From an uncultured Saprospiraceae bacterium (GTDB lineage: Bacteria > Bacteroidota > Bacteroidia > Chitinophagales > Saprospiraceae), in contig CALFYH010000265.1 in the NCBI GenBank assembly GCA_937952155.1, positions 1-12,353 on the forward strand: 12,353 nt of DNA. The letters run 5' to 3'. Each line of letters starts with the position of its first letter. Position 1 is the first letter of the stretch. A program made the translations under genes and the position numbers. Under the pieces are notes generated by a model that ran no database searches, had not been told where the DNA came from, and saw only the letters and a program-made list of their open reading frames with translations. Below are positions 1 through 7,191 of the stretch, one piece after another.

Positions 1-282
1 ATGACCATTATTACTGTTGCTACTGTTGGATTTCAGGAAGTTCATCCACTTAGCGATGCAGGTAGATTGTTTACTTCCTTTTTAATCATTACAAGTTTTG
101 GTACATTTGCTTACGCCATTACATCCTTGTCACAGTATGTGTTAAATGGAGAGTTTCAACTATATTTTAAGAATTACCGTGTGAATACAGTTATACAAAA
201 ATTAGAAAACCACATCATTATATGCGGCTATGGACGTAATGGAAAACAAGCTGCGCAAGTGCTTAAAAATAAAAAGCAAAAA
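1..282 (+). pseudogene. Truncated K+ channel (pore, TM2, start of RCK) forming the N-terminus of the SerA frame
   Basis: The translation starts inside a pore helix and shows a selectivity-filter-like motif, TVGFQEV, at residues 8-14. A hydrophobic second membrane helix follows at about 22-46, then a linker, and then the beginning of a TrkA-N/RCK nucleotide-binding domain with GYGRNG at 76-81. An RCK domain normally runs well over 100 residues, but here only about 25 are present before the sequence changes abruptly into the first strand of SerA at residue 95. The channel is therefore broken at its 3' end, while its 5' end lies outside the window. It could be a deletion remnant, a real membrane-tethered fusion or an assembly chimera. 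It is labelled a pseudogene because no complete channel can be encoded. Confidence 0.65.
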
Positions 283-1230
283 ATGAAAATCCTAGTCAAT
301 GACGGAATAGAGCCAATCGGCAAACAACTGCTAGAAGCGGCAGGTTTTGAAGTAGATATGAATAAAATAGATCAAGCTGATCTTATAAACAAACTTCCAG
401 ATTATGACGCCATCTGTGTCAGAAGCGCAACAAAAGTAAGACAAGAATTAATGGATGCATGTCCAAACCTAAAAGCCATCGGTCGTGGTGGCGTAGGATT
501 AGACAATATAGATGTAGAATATGCCAAATCAAAAGGTATTGCGGTGATCAATACGCCAGCTGCTTCTTCTAGATCAGTTGGTGAGTTGGCCATGGCACAT
601 ATGCTTGGATTGTCCAGATTCTTGCATCTTGCTAATAGACAAATGCCTGAAACAGGCAATACTCAATTTAATGAGCTTAAAAAGGCGTATTCCAAAGGCG
701 CAGAACTCGAAGGAAAAACATTGGGAATCATAGGATTAGGTCGGATAGGAATGGAGACAGCCAAATGTGGACTTGGTATGGGCATGAATATTGTTGCTTA
801 TGATCCATTTGTTTCAGAAGTTACCTTGAACATTGGTCCAAAAACACTTGGATTTCAGACAACTATCAAGACTGTTAATTTAGATGATTTATTGATCGCG
901 GCAGATTATGTTTCTTTACATATACCTTCTGTTGGCAAGGCCATATTAGGAAAAGAAGAATTTGCAAAGATGAAAACTGGCGTATTTGTCATCAACTGTA
1001 GCCGTGGTGGTACTATAGATGAAGACGCATTGCTTGATGCCTTGAATTCAGGTAAAGTGGCAGCAGCAGGACTCGATGTATTTGACAATGAGCCTACGCC
1101 AAGAATGGACATCTTAAGTCATCCACGTATCTCTTTGACACCGCATATCGGCGCATCTACTGAAGAAGCCCAAAACAAAATCGGTGAAGAACTCGCGCAG
1201 AAAATGATCGCAGCGCTTAGCAATCAATAA
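1..1230 (+). CDS. serA: K+ channel fragment fused in frame to D-3-phosphoglycerate dehydrogenase (5' partial)
   Basis: This is one open frame with two unrelated parts. Residues 95-409 are a full-length short-type 3-phosphoglycerate dehydrogenase, which oxidises 3-phosphoglycerate with NAD+ in the first step of serine synthesis. Visible landmarks are the substrate-domain motif GRGGVGLDNID (161-171), the Rossmann loop GLGRIG (245-250) with a following Asp268, and the catalytic set Arg335, Glu364 and His382. No ACT domain follows, and about 315 residues is normal for Bacteroidota SerA. Residues 1-93 are instead a two-helix K+ channel piece ending in a cut-off RCK domain. The first transmembrane helix is missing, so the frame must begin left of the window and the ATG at base 1 is probably internal. 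SerA could alternatively start at its own Met95 (ATG 283-285), which has an A-rich leader. No serC lies beside it in the window. The SerA assignment is firm; whether a fused protein is made is unknown. Confidence 0.9.
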   Translation: MTIITVATVGFQEVHPLSDAGRLFTSFLIITSFGTFAYAITSLSQYVLNGEFQLYFKNYRVNTVIQKLENHIIICGYGRNGKQAAQVLKNKKQKMKILVNDGIEPIGKQLLEAAGFEVDMNKIDQADLINKLPDYDAICVRSATKVRQELMDACPNLKAIGRGGVGLDNIDVEYAKSKGIAVINTPAASSRSVGELAMAHMLGLSRFLHLANRQMPETGNTQFNELKKAYSKGAELEGKTLGIIGLGRIGMETAKCGLGMGMNIVAYDPFVSEVTLNIGPKTLGFQTTIKTVNLDDLLIAADYVSLHIPSVGKAILGKEEFAKMKTGVFVINCSRGGTIDEDALLDALNSGKVAAAGLDVFDNEPTPRMDILSHPRISLTPHIGASTEEAQNKIGEELAQKMIAALSNQ

Positions 1231-2195
1231 TATTTTCCTTTGCGAAGATATTCGCGTACATATTCATTTACACCATCTTCTAGGGTAGTGAAGGGTTTGG
1301 CATATCCAGTTTTTTTGAGTTTTGACATATCAGCTTCCGTGAAGTATTGATAGGTTTCTCTTATGTCTTCTGGTGTGTCTATAAATGAAATCTCTGGCGA
1401 TAAGTCCATAGCTGCAAAAGTACCTTTTGCCAAATCTAAAAATGTTCGCGCTTGACCTGTACCGAAATTATAGATACCACTTTCGCATTGCTGATGATTT
1501 ATAAAGTATAAAATCATATCCAACACATCTTTAACATAGATAAAATCCCTGCTTTGAAATCCATCAGCAAAGCCCGCTTTATGTGACTTGAAAAGTTGCA
1601 TCTTGCCTGTGTTTCTTATCTGCCGAAAAGTATGAAATACTACGGAAGCCATTCTTGCCTTGTGATACTCATTGGGGCCATAGACATTAAAAAATTTGCA
1701 TCCTATCCAGAAAGGTGGTTTCTGCTCTTGTTTCAAAGCCCAAAGATCAAACTGGTGCTTGCTATCTCCATAAGGATTTAGTGGTTGCAGCTTTTCTATG
1801 GTGTCATGGTCATCACTAAAACCTAGGTCGCCATTGCCATAAGTAGCCGCACTTGAAGCATAAATAAGTGGAATCTGCCTCAAGGCACATACATTCCAGA
1901 TGCGTTTTGAGTAATTAAGATTTAGGTCATCAAAAATCTCTGTATCTAATAAAGTGGTATCCGTCCTAGCTCCTAGGTGAATGACAAAATCGACTCTCTG
2001 GCTGGTCTTTTCGAACCAATCCAAAAAAATATCACGATGCATCCATTCCCTTACCGACTTTCCGTCAGTATTTTTGTCTTTATAGATTTTATAAAAATCA
2101 TCTACGACCACGACATCTCGTTCATATCCTGACTCATTTAGCGCAGTAAGCATACACGATCCTATAAACCCAGATACACCTGTAAGTATGATCAT
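1224..2195 (-). CDS. hldD: ADP-L-glycero-D-manno-heptose 6-epimerase
   Basis: An extended short-chain dehydrogenase/reductase that, in this family, epimerises ADP-D-glycero-D-manno-heptose at C6 to the L form used in the LPS inner core; it acts in the cytoplasm. Residues 5-13 carry the TGxxGFIGS dinucleotide loop. SSAATYG (114-120) and Tyr142-x3-Lys146 form the SDR catalytic set, and YHKAR with Lys179 matches the second catalytic lysine region special to HldD. The C-terminal substrate domain contains RDFIYVKDV (216-224). At 323 residues it has the normal family length. The start at 2195 lies 23 bases downstream of a TATCTTTG element. It is divergent from the secreted-protein gene at 2273 and convergent with serA, with the last seven bases of both genes overlapping. 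No other LPS gene is visible nearby. A related nucleotide-sugar epimerase is the only realistic alternative. Confidence 0.92.
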   Translation of the reverse strand: MIILTGVSGFIGSCMLTALNESGYERDVVVVDDFYKIYKDKNTDGKSVREWMHRDIFLDWFEKTSQRVDFVIHLGARTDTTLLDTEIFDDLNLNYSKRIWNVCALRQIPLIYASSAATYGNGDLGFSDDHDTIEKLQPLNPYGDSKHQFDLWALKQEQKPPFWIGCKFFNVYGPNEYHKARMASVVFHTFRQIRNTGKMQLFKSHKAGFADGFQSRDFIYVKDVLDMILYFINHQQCESGIYNFGTGQARTFLDLAKGTFAAMDLSPEISFIDTPEDIRETYQYFTEADMSKLKKTGYAKPFTTLEDGVNEYVREYLRKGKYY

Positions 2196-2218
2196 TGTTT
2201 GTTAATTTAATGAAAGTC

Positions 2219-2226
2219 CAAAGATA
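2219..2226 (-). promoter_or_regulatory. Candidate Bacteroidota -7 element for hldD
   Basis: On the minus strand this reads TATCTTTG, an exact match to the Bacteroidota TAnnTTTG -7 element, 23 bases before the hldD start. A good TTTG -33 box at the usual spacing is not visible. The call rests on the -7 match, the position and the recurrence of the motif ahead of other genes in this window. Confidence 0.55.
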
Positions 2227-2243
2227 AATCAAAAAATTGTATT

Positions 2244-2251
2244 TACTTTTG
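2244..2251 (+). promoter_or_regulatory. Candidate Bacteroidota -7 element for the secreted-protein gene
   Basis: The sequence TACTTTTG fits TAnnTTTG and ends 21 bases before the ATG at 2273, which would give a leader of about 15 bases. No convincing -33 box is seen. The expected -33 position, about 2221-2224, falls on the opposite-strand -7 element of hldD. Confidence 0.55.
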
Positions 2252-2272
2252 TCAATAATACAATGAAATTCC

Positions 2273-3145
2273 ATGAAGAACCATTTGATGTTTAAATCAC
2301 CTCTTGCATTGCAACTTAATTGGGTCATATTGCTATTATTTATAAGCACGACCTTGCTATCTCAAGATTTAGTTCCAATTTATAAAAAAATACCACTTGG
2401 TGATCAGGTAGTCCAATTAAAAATTTATCAAAAACCTGGAAAAAACGTAACGTATGCTCACGTTCATGAAAATGAAGAGGCTTCGCTTTCCGCTGGGTTA
2501 CGTATGGTCGGTAAATATGGTGGCAAATTGATAACCCTTGCACATTCTACAGATGGAAAAACCAATAGAAATGTCACTTTTTCTTACAAAAAAACATTGT
2601 ACAAGTTTGACCCAAACAGGATATACACCCAAGATCTCAAAGTCTTGAAAAATAGTATTATTGTTGTAAAAGGAAAAGGAAAAGTGGACGATGAGATCAT
2701 CAAAATGGTCAAAAACTTAGCTGATCAAGTTTGGATGGAATTAGCAGATAGTCCATTTATCCTTGCCTTACACAATAATAAAAATACACCAGCTGAATAC
2801 AAATTGCGTTGGTTATTTTGGAAACATATCGAACCAGAATCCTATAATATCAAATCATATATCAAGTCACAAGACCAGTCAAGTGACAGTAACAAATCAT
2901 GCGCAGATATTTATATCAATCCGGCATTAAACAATAGTGAGTTTTTTATTGTCACCCAAAGAGAAGACTTCAATATGCTGGTAAAAAAACGCTATACCGT
3001 CGTTCTCCAAAATGACAAACCAGTAGATGATGGCTCTATGTCGGTGTATGCTTCTGGTTTTGGAAAACGATATATAAATGCCGAAGCCAAACTGGGTCGA
3101 ATCGAAGAGCAAACCACGATGTTGGAAATATTGCTTAGAGATTAA
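2273..3145 (+). CDS. Secreted protein with an M14/AstE-like putative zinc site
   Basis: A 290-residue protein of no named function that I can assign. Residues 1 to about 30 form a signal peptide: a basic start, a hydrophobic core at 17-29, and likely cleavage near LLS-QD. The mature part holds motifs in the order used by M14 carboxypeptidase and AstE/aspartoacylase zinc folds: HVHENE at 63-68 (compare HxxE and HGNE), FDPNR at 112-116 (compare DxNR), ALHNN at 165-169 for a third ligand His167, and a late acidic residue, Glu271, in NAEAK. Its likely site is the periplasm or outside the cell. From the motif order I infer a metal-dependent hydrolase, and the substrate is unknown. It is transcribed divergently from hldD, and its stop codon interlocks with that of the histidine kinase. 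Met6 is an alternative start, but Met1 suits the promoter spacing and the basic n-region. Confidence 0.75.
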   Translation: MKNHLMFKSPLALQLNWVILLLFISTTLLSQDLVPIYKKIPLGDQVVQLKIYQKPGKNVTYAHVHENEEASLSAGLRMVGKYGGKLITLAHSTDGKTNRNVTFSYKKTLYKFDPNRIYTQDLKVLKNSIIVVKGKGKVDDEIIKMVKNLADQVWMELADSPFILALHNNKNTPAEYKLRWLFWKHIEPESYNIKSYIKSQDQSSDSNKSCADIYINPALNNSEFFIVTQREDFNMLVKKRYTVVLQNDKPVDDGSMSVYASGFGKRYINAEAKLGRIEEQTTMLEILLRD

Positions 3146-6100
3146 TCAAGACTCACTCTGCTTTCTGATGGGAAATAGTCATCCAATCGCATTAACGGAA
3201 TTGATACAAAAAAATCAGTTCCTTTACCTAGGTTGGTCTCAAAATAGATTTTTCCATTGAAAGATTCTATCATATTTGCCGATATAGCTAAACCTAATCC
3301 AGTTCCTGAACTTTTGGTGGTAAAATTGGGTGTAAACACTTTATCTTTCATATGATCAGGTATGCCTGTACCATTGTCAGAAATGCGGATGACGGCGTCA
3401 TTTCCTTGTCGTTTAAGTTCTATTTCTATACGACCACGTTTATTGTCAGGGATTGCTTGGATGGCATTTTTCAGTAGATTATTGAGGATTCTGACCAAGT
3501 GATTTTTATCAGCAAAAACGTATAAATCATCTATAGGCTCTATCATATTGATATCCATATCGTCTCTTTTTCGGAAGAGGTCATGAATGGTCTCTACTAT
3601 TTCGTTTAGAATTATTTTTTCATTGCTGGCTTGCGGCATGGATGCAAAATTCGAAAATTCGTTTGCTATCTGACTCAAGTTATCTATCTGTTCTATAAGT
3701 GTAGATGAAATACGTGGTATGAGTTCCTGCGCTTTGTCAGGATAATCTTTTGCCGTTTTATCCAAATACTGGATGCTTAGCTTCATCGGTGTGAGCGGAT
3801 TCTTGATCTCGTGGGCCACTTGTTTGGCCATTTCGCGCCAAGCCATATCACGTTCGGTTTTTGCCAATAGACCAGCGCTGCGTTCCAACTCATGGGTAAG
3901 ATTGTTGTAATCGTGGATGAGCGTACCTATTTCGTCATTGGACTTCCATTCCAATTGTTCATTAGACTTACCGAGTTTAAATTTTTTCAACTTTTCCGCA
4001 AGGATAGTCAATGGTTGAGTGATGGAATTTGCTATGGTGATGGCAATACCTCCAGCTATCAAAAACAAGAAGATATATGCGTTCAGAATCGTACTCAGGA
4101 AATCCAAAATATTGCCCGATGATGCGTTAAAAGCCTTGTGGTCTATGCCGATGTATGCAAAAGGATAAGACTCATTCAGATAAATGGGCAAATATTCTTT
4201 TGTGTTTACGATAGGATAAATTTTCTGACTATTGTTTTTTGAAGATGAAGCCAACCATAGTTGATATGGAATCCGCATATTGGCACCTGATGTAGTGGTA
4301 GAGCTTATCAAATATCCGTTTTGATCATACAAGCTAAGGTCCTTGTCATGAATGTATGACAGATCCTTGAGCTTACTACTTAAATAATTGCGGGCATACT
4401 CATCATCCGCAAAATTCTGAATATCTGACCTGATATTATTGGCTATGCTGATAGTTTCTTCTTTATGTTTGATGTTTTGATTGGCTTCTATTAGATTTTT
4501 GAAATACATACCGGTGATGGTACCAATAATCAAAAATGTGACCAGAATCAATAAGATAATGGCTAATTGTATTTTGGTTTTGAGTGATGACCTAGAACCG
4601 AATTTCAATGAAATATTTTCCGGAAGGAAATCATATCGGGTATTGATGAGTGCCAATATTAATATCAAAATGCCACATAAAGTAAAAATAAATGAGAATA
4701 ATGATATCGGCTTAATAAGTCCCGAGACTTGCTTCCACGATACGATTTTGTATTGGTCAGATGGAAATGACAGTACATATGAATATCCAGAAGTTATGGT
4801 GTTATCCATTACAGACTTCAACATAGTTAAATCGGGTGCAGCTTGATTATTATCTGCTTTGATGATCAGATTATTGTTAGAAAATACGGCATATCCATAT
4901 TTGGGAATCTCCAGATTATGAAGTGCTTTTTGCTTTTTATTTTCATAAATTATAAATAAGTACCAGGATGCATTTATTGGAAAAGGCCTTGCAATTTCAA
5001 ATCTGATAATATACTGATCTTCAAATGGATTGTGAAAAACAGCTCTTCCTACCTTACGCGCATTTTCATAGGAAAGATTGAGTTTATTATAATCTGAAAA
5101 GTGGTTGGTGAAAATGGTGTTTCCTGTATTCTTATCGAATAACTCTATTGAAATATCAAAACTATCCAAGTCCTGATCGGTCAATCCTTCAAACATAAAT
5201 TGATGGAGATCTTTTTGGTCCAGTTTTTCAGAAACTTCTAGTGAGGCTATCTTTCTGAATACGTCTCTAGCCAATAACGAATCTTGCAAAGTGACCATTG
5301 AATTGACAATCTTATCATCAGATTTGACGTAATAAGACTGTAAAAATGCGGTTCGTTCAACAATATCCTTTTTTAATCCAAAATAAAATAGGATCACAGC
5401 CAGATATCCTGCAAACATAATAAGCCACCAAATCAGATACGTGATTTTACGCTCCTTATTCTCTGTATATGCATCCAAGATCAATGTATATGCTGCAATA
5501 AATAGCACAAAAATCCATATGGGCAAATGCAATAATCCTATCAGACTTAAACCAGCCAAACCTATCGACCAACCGATAAAACTATACAATAATTTTTGTG
5601 TAGGCGCTATTTCTCTTTCGTTGATCCATTCGTAAAGCAATTGGGTACTTTGAAAGATCAACAACATCATGATGATAAAACATACCATCAGCCCAAAACT
5701 CAATACATTAAACTCCATTAGCGACTCTATCTCGAGATTGGTCTGTGGGCTAAGAACAAAGCCTTCAATCAAACTTGCAGCCATACCAAAGCTAACGAAA
5801 GTATATAAGCCACTGATTGTCAATAATAGACTGTGCGAGGTCAATTTCGATTTCAACTTTGGTAAAAATAAGTGGAAGAGATACACTGACAACCCAAAAA
5901 TCCACAAATTGATTAGTAAATGTGCTGGTCCTGGAGTCATGGAAAAAGACCTATTGTCAAAGCTCACTGGTACATATTCACCAAAATAATCCAAAAATTG
6001 TGGTAAATAATGCAGGCCTTTGAATCCTAAGACAACCACAAGTAATTGGACCAAATGACTTCGAACTAATTTGGGTGATGTTATATTCTCTTTAATTACC

Positions 6101-6645
6101 TTGCATAAGTAAATTGTGTATAACAAAAAAGAAAAAAGAAATAGCCACCAAGCTGCAGTTCTCGCCCAAGGTTCTCGACAAGTATTCAAAATAGAAATGC
6201 CTATTTTCTGCTCTTTTATATTAAAGATACCATCTTCACCTTTGCTAGTTAATCGTATGTTTTTGTGCTTTATTGAAGAATTATATACTTGAAAATCGAG
6301 TTTTACTATTCCTTGCTTTAATGAATCACCCACAGTCACTAATTCTATTTCGCCGTCAGAATCAGCCTGTGCTTTTTGTGCCGAAACATTCCAAAAAACA
6401 GTAGAATCTCCTCGTACTATTTCGACAATTAAAGGGATTTTTTCAGTCTCTGATAGCGCAGACTTATCAAAATCTGTATTAAAATATCGCACTATTGCAG
6501 CGGAGTCTCTTTCAATGTAGGTTTCTAATTCGTGAATGATATCATTTGCTATGGCAGACTTATCTACTTCTAGGCTTCCTATCCCAAAAAACATTATAGA
6601 AATCCCTACTAAAACTAATGCCAAATAATTTAGCCTTTGCAACAT
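3142..6645 (-). CDS. Large multi-span sensor histidine kinase, NtrY-like
   Basis: A 1167-residue membrane kinase. I count about 12 hydrophobic spans: 7-24, a run of eight between about 164 and 423, then near 645-668, 690-713 and 849-874. These leave extracytoplasmic loops at about 25-163, 424-644 and 714-848; the last contains a Cache-like stretch (SLYDQNGYLISS, 771-782). A HAMP linker follows (about 875-925). The H box AHEIKNPLTPMKLS has phospho-acceptor His945, followed by the N box (Asn1056/Asn1060), DNGTG (1090-1094) and GTGLGLA (1114-1120), so all catalytic boxes are intact. NPLTPMKLS is typical of NtrY/PilS-type kinases. No receiver domain and no neighbouring response regulator are visible, so partner and signal are unknown. 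A 546-bp gap lies upstream, and the 3' end overlaps the convergent secreted-protein gene by four bases. Confidence 0.88.
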   Translation of the reverse strand: MLQRLNYLALVLVGISIMFFGIGSLEVDKSAIANDIIHELETYIERDSAAIVRYFNTDFDKSALSETEKIPLIVEIVRGDSTVFWNVSAQKAQADSDGEIELVTVGDSLKQGIVKLDFQVYNSSIKHKNIRLTSKGEDGIFNIKEQKIGISILNTCREPWARTAAWWLFLFSFLLYTIYLCKVIKENITSPKLVRSHLVQLLVVVLGFKGLHYLPQFLDYFGEYVPVSFDNRSFSMTPGPAHLLINLWIFGLSVYLFHLFLPKLKSKLTSHSLLLTISGLYTFVSFGMAASLIEGFVLSPQTNLEIESLMEFNVLSFGLMVCFIIMMLLIFQSTQLLYEWINEREIAPTQKLLYSFIGWSIGLAGLSLIGLLHLPIWIFVLFIAAYTLILDAYTENKERKITYLIWWLIMFAGYLAVILFYFGLKKDIVERTAFLQSYYVKSDDKIVNSMVTLQDSLLARDVFRKIASLEVSEKLDQKDLHQFMFEGLTDQDLDSFDISIELFDKNTGNTIFTNHFSDYNKLNLSYENARKVGRAVFHNPFEDQYIIRFEIARPFPINASWYLFIIYENKKQKALHNLEIPKYGYAVFSNNNLIIKADNNQAAPDLTMLKSVMDNTITSGYSYVLSFPSDQYKIVSWKQVSGLIKPISLFSFIFTLCGILILILALINTRYDFLPENISLKFGSRSSLKTKIQLAIILLILVTFLIIGTITGMYFKNLIEANQNIKHKEETISIANNIRSDIQNFADDEYARNYLSSKLKDLSYIHDKDLSLYDQNGYLISSTTTSGANMRIPYQLWLASSSKNNSQKIYPIVNTKEYLPIYLNESYPFAYIGIDHKAFNASSGNILDFLSTILNAYIFLFLIAGGIAITIANSITQPLTILAEKLKKFKLGKSNEQLEWKSNDEIGTLIHDYNNLTHELERSAGLLAKTERDMAWREMAKQVAHEIKNPLTPMKLSIQYLDKTAKDYPDKAQELIPRISSTLIEQIDNLSQIANEFSNFASMPQASNEKIILNEIVETIHDLFRKRDDMDINMIEPIDDLYVFADKNHLVRILNNLLKNAIQAIPDNKRGRIEIELKRQGNDAVIRISDNGTGIPDHMKDKVFTPNFTTKSSGTGLGLAISANMIESFNGKIYFETNLGKGTDFFVSIPLMRLDDYFPSESRVSLD

Positions 6646-6936
6646 ATGCCAACTTAATAAAATCAGGCGCCAAGATAATACAAAATTGAAATATAGACTA
6701 ATAAATATTACATAATTATATAATGTGTTATGATGGAAGTAATACTAAAAGAAATGTAAGAGGTAATTTATAGAATAATTCAGAAACCCAATGAAAAAGG
6801 ACTTAGAGTTAATTTTTTTTATAAAACTATTGCATCTTTTTGAATAAATAATGTATGTCTGCGTTATTAAGAAAAGACAAACCGTTGTTAATATATAAGG
6901 TGGGCATGTTTTAATTATACTTAAGACACTAAACAC

Positions 6937-7074
6937 ATGAAAAATAAAACTTCTTTAAATGATGTGAGTAATTTAAGATTATCTAACGAAAATAAGATTA
7001 TAGATAATACAAAACTTATGATGTTTGAAGGTGAAACGCAAAGTAAAAAACACAATTTACTATTTCAGTTTTAA
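6937..7074 (+). CDS. Possible 45-residue peptide, unknown
   Basis: An ATG-to-TAA frame begins MKNKTSLNDVSNLRLSNENK and is rich in Asn, Lys and Leu. It is hydrophilic in its first half, and there is no signal peptide, membrane span, Gly-Gly leader site or Cys pair. The leader before the ATG is A-rich, which suits Bacteroidota initiation, but no TAnnTTTG element is evident at a suitable distance. No export, modification or immunity gene lies beside it. It could be a real small gene, a decayed remnant or chance; I give it low weight. Confidence 0.2.
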   Translation: MKNKTSLNDVSNLRLSNENKIIDNTKLMMFEGETQSKKHNLLFQF

Positions 7075-7109
7075 TCATATAACAAAGATTTGATAAAAAG
7101 TCTAATATT

Positions 7110-7157
7110 AAAAATGGTTAAAATCAACTTTTAGCAGAGGCTTATCCATTAACCATT
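7110..7157 (-). terminator. Weak hairpin after the asnS operon
   Basis: The nine-base arms AATGGTTAA and TTAACCATT (7113-7121 and 7149-7157) are perfectly complementary around a 27-base loop. On the minus strand the 3' arm runs into a short T stretch. It lies about 35 bases past the stop of the ATPase gene, in the right place for a terminator, but the stem is AT-rich, the loop is long and the T run is short. Confidence 0.35.
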
Positions 7158-7191
7158 CAATTTAAATAAAAACCAAACATAAGAAATTTCC

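Larger units (their letters stand above)
6646..7191. other. AT-rich intergenic gap, no convincing conserved gene
   Basis: This 546-bp stretch is much richer in A+T than the flanking genes. It must carry the promoter of the kinase at 6645, but no exact TAnnTTTG is found on that strand nearby; the closest runs are imperfect. It also holds a possible 45-codon plus-strand ORF (6937-7074) and an inverted repeat (7113-7157) after the ATPase gene. A 63-codon minus-strand frame at 6745-6936 looks like chance in AT-rich DNA. No tRNA-like fold or tandem repeat is seen. Confidence 0.6.

Noticed and set aside
402..1112. Antisense frames inside serA
   Set aside because: Shadows of a well-conserved coding sequence; no family features.
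4481..5989. Several plus-strand frames opposite the kinase gene
   Set aside because: They lie opposite a continuous, motif-supported coding sequence and show no signal of their own.
6703..6730. Imperfect palindrome of AT bases near the kinase promoter region
   Set aside because: Expected by chance in such AT-rich sequence; no matching second operator copy.
6745..6936. 63-codon minus-strand frame rich in Ile, Phe and Tyr
   Set aside because: Composition is what random AT-rich DNA gives; no start context or recognisable motif.
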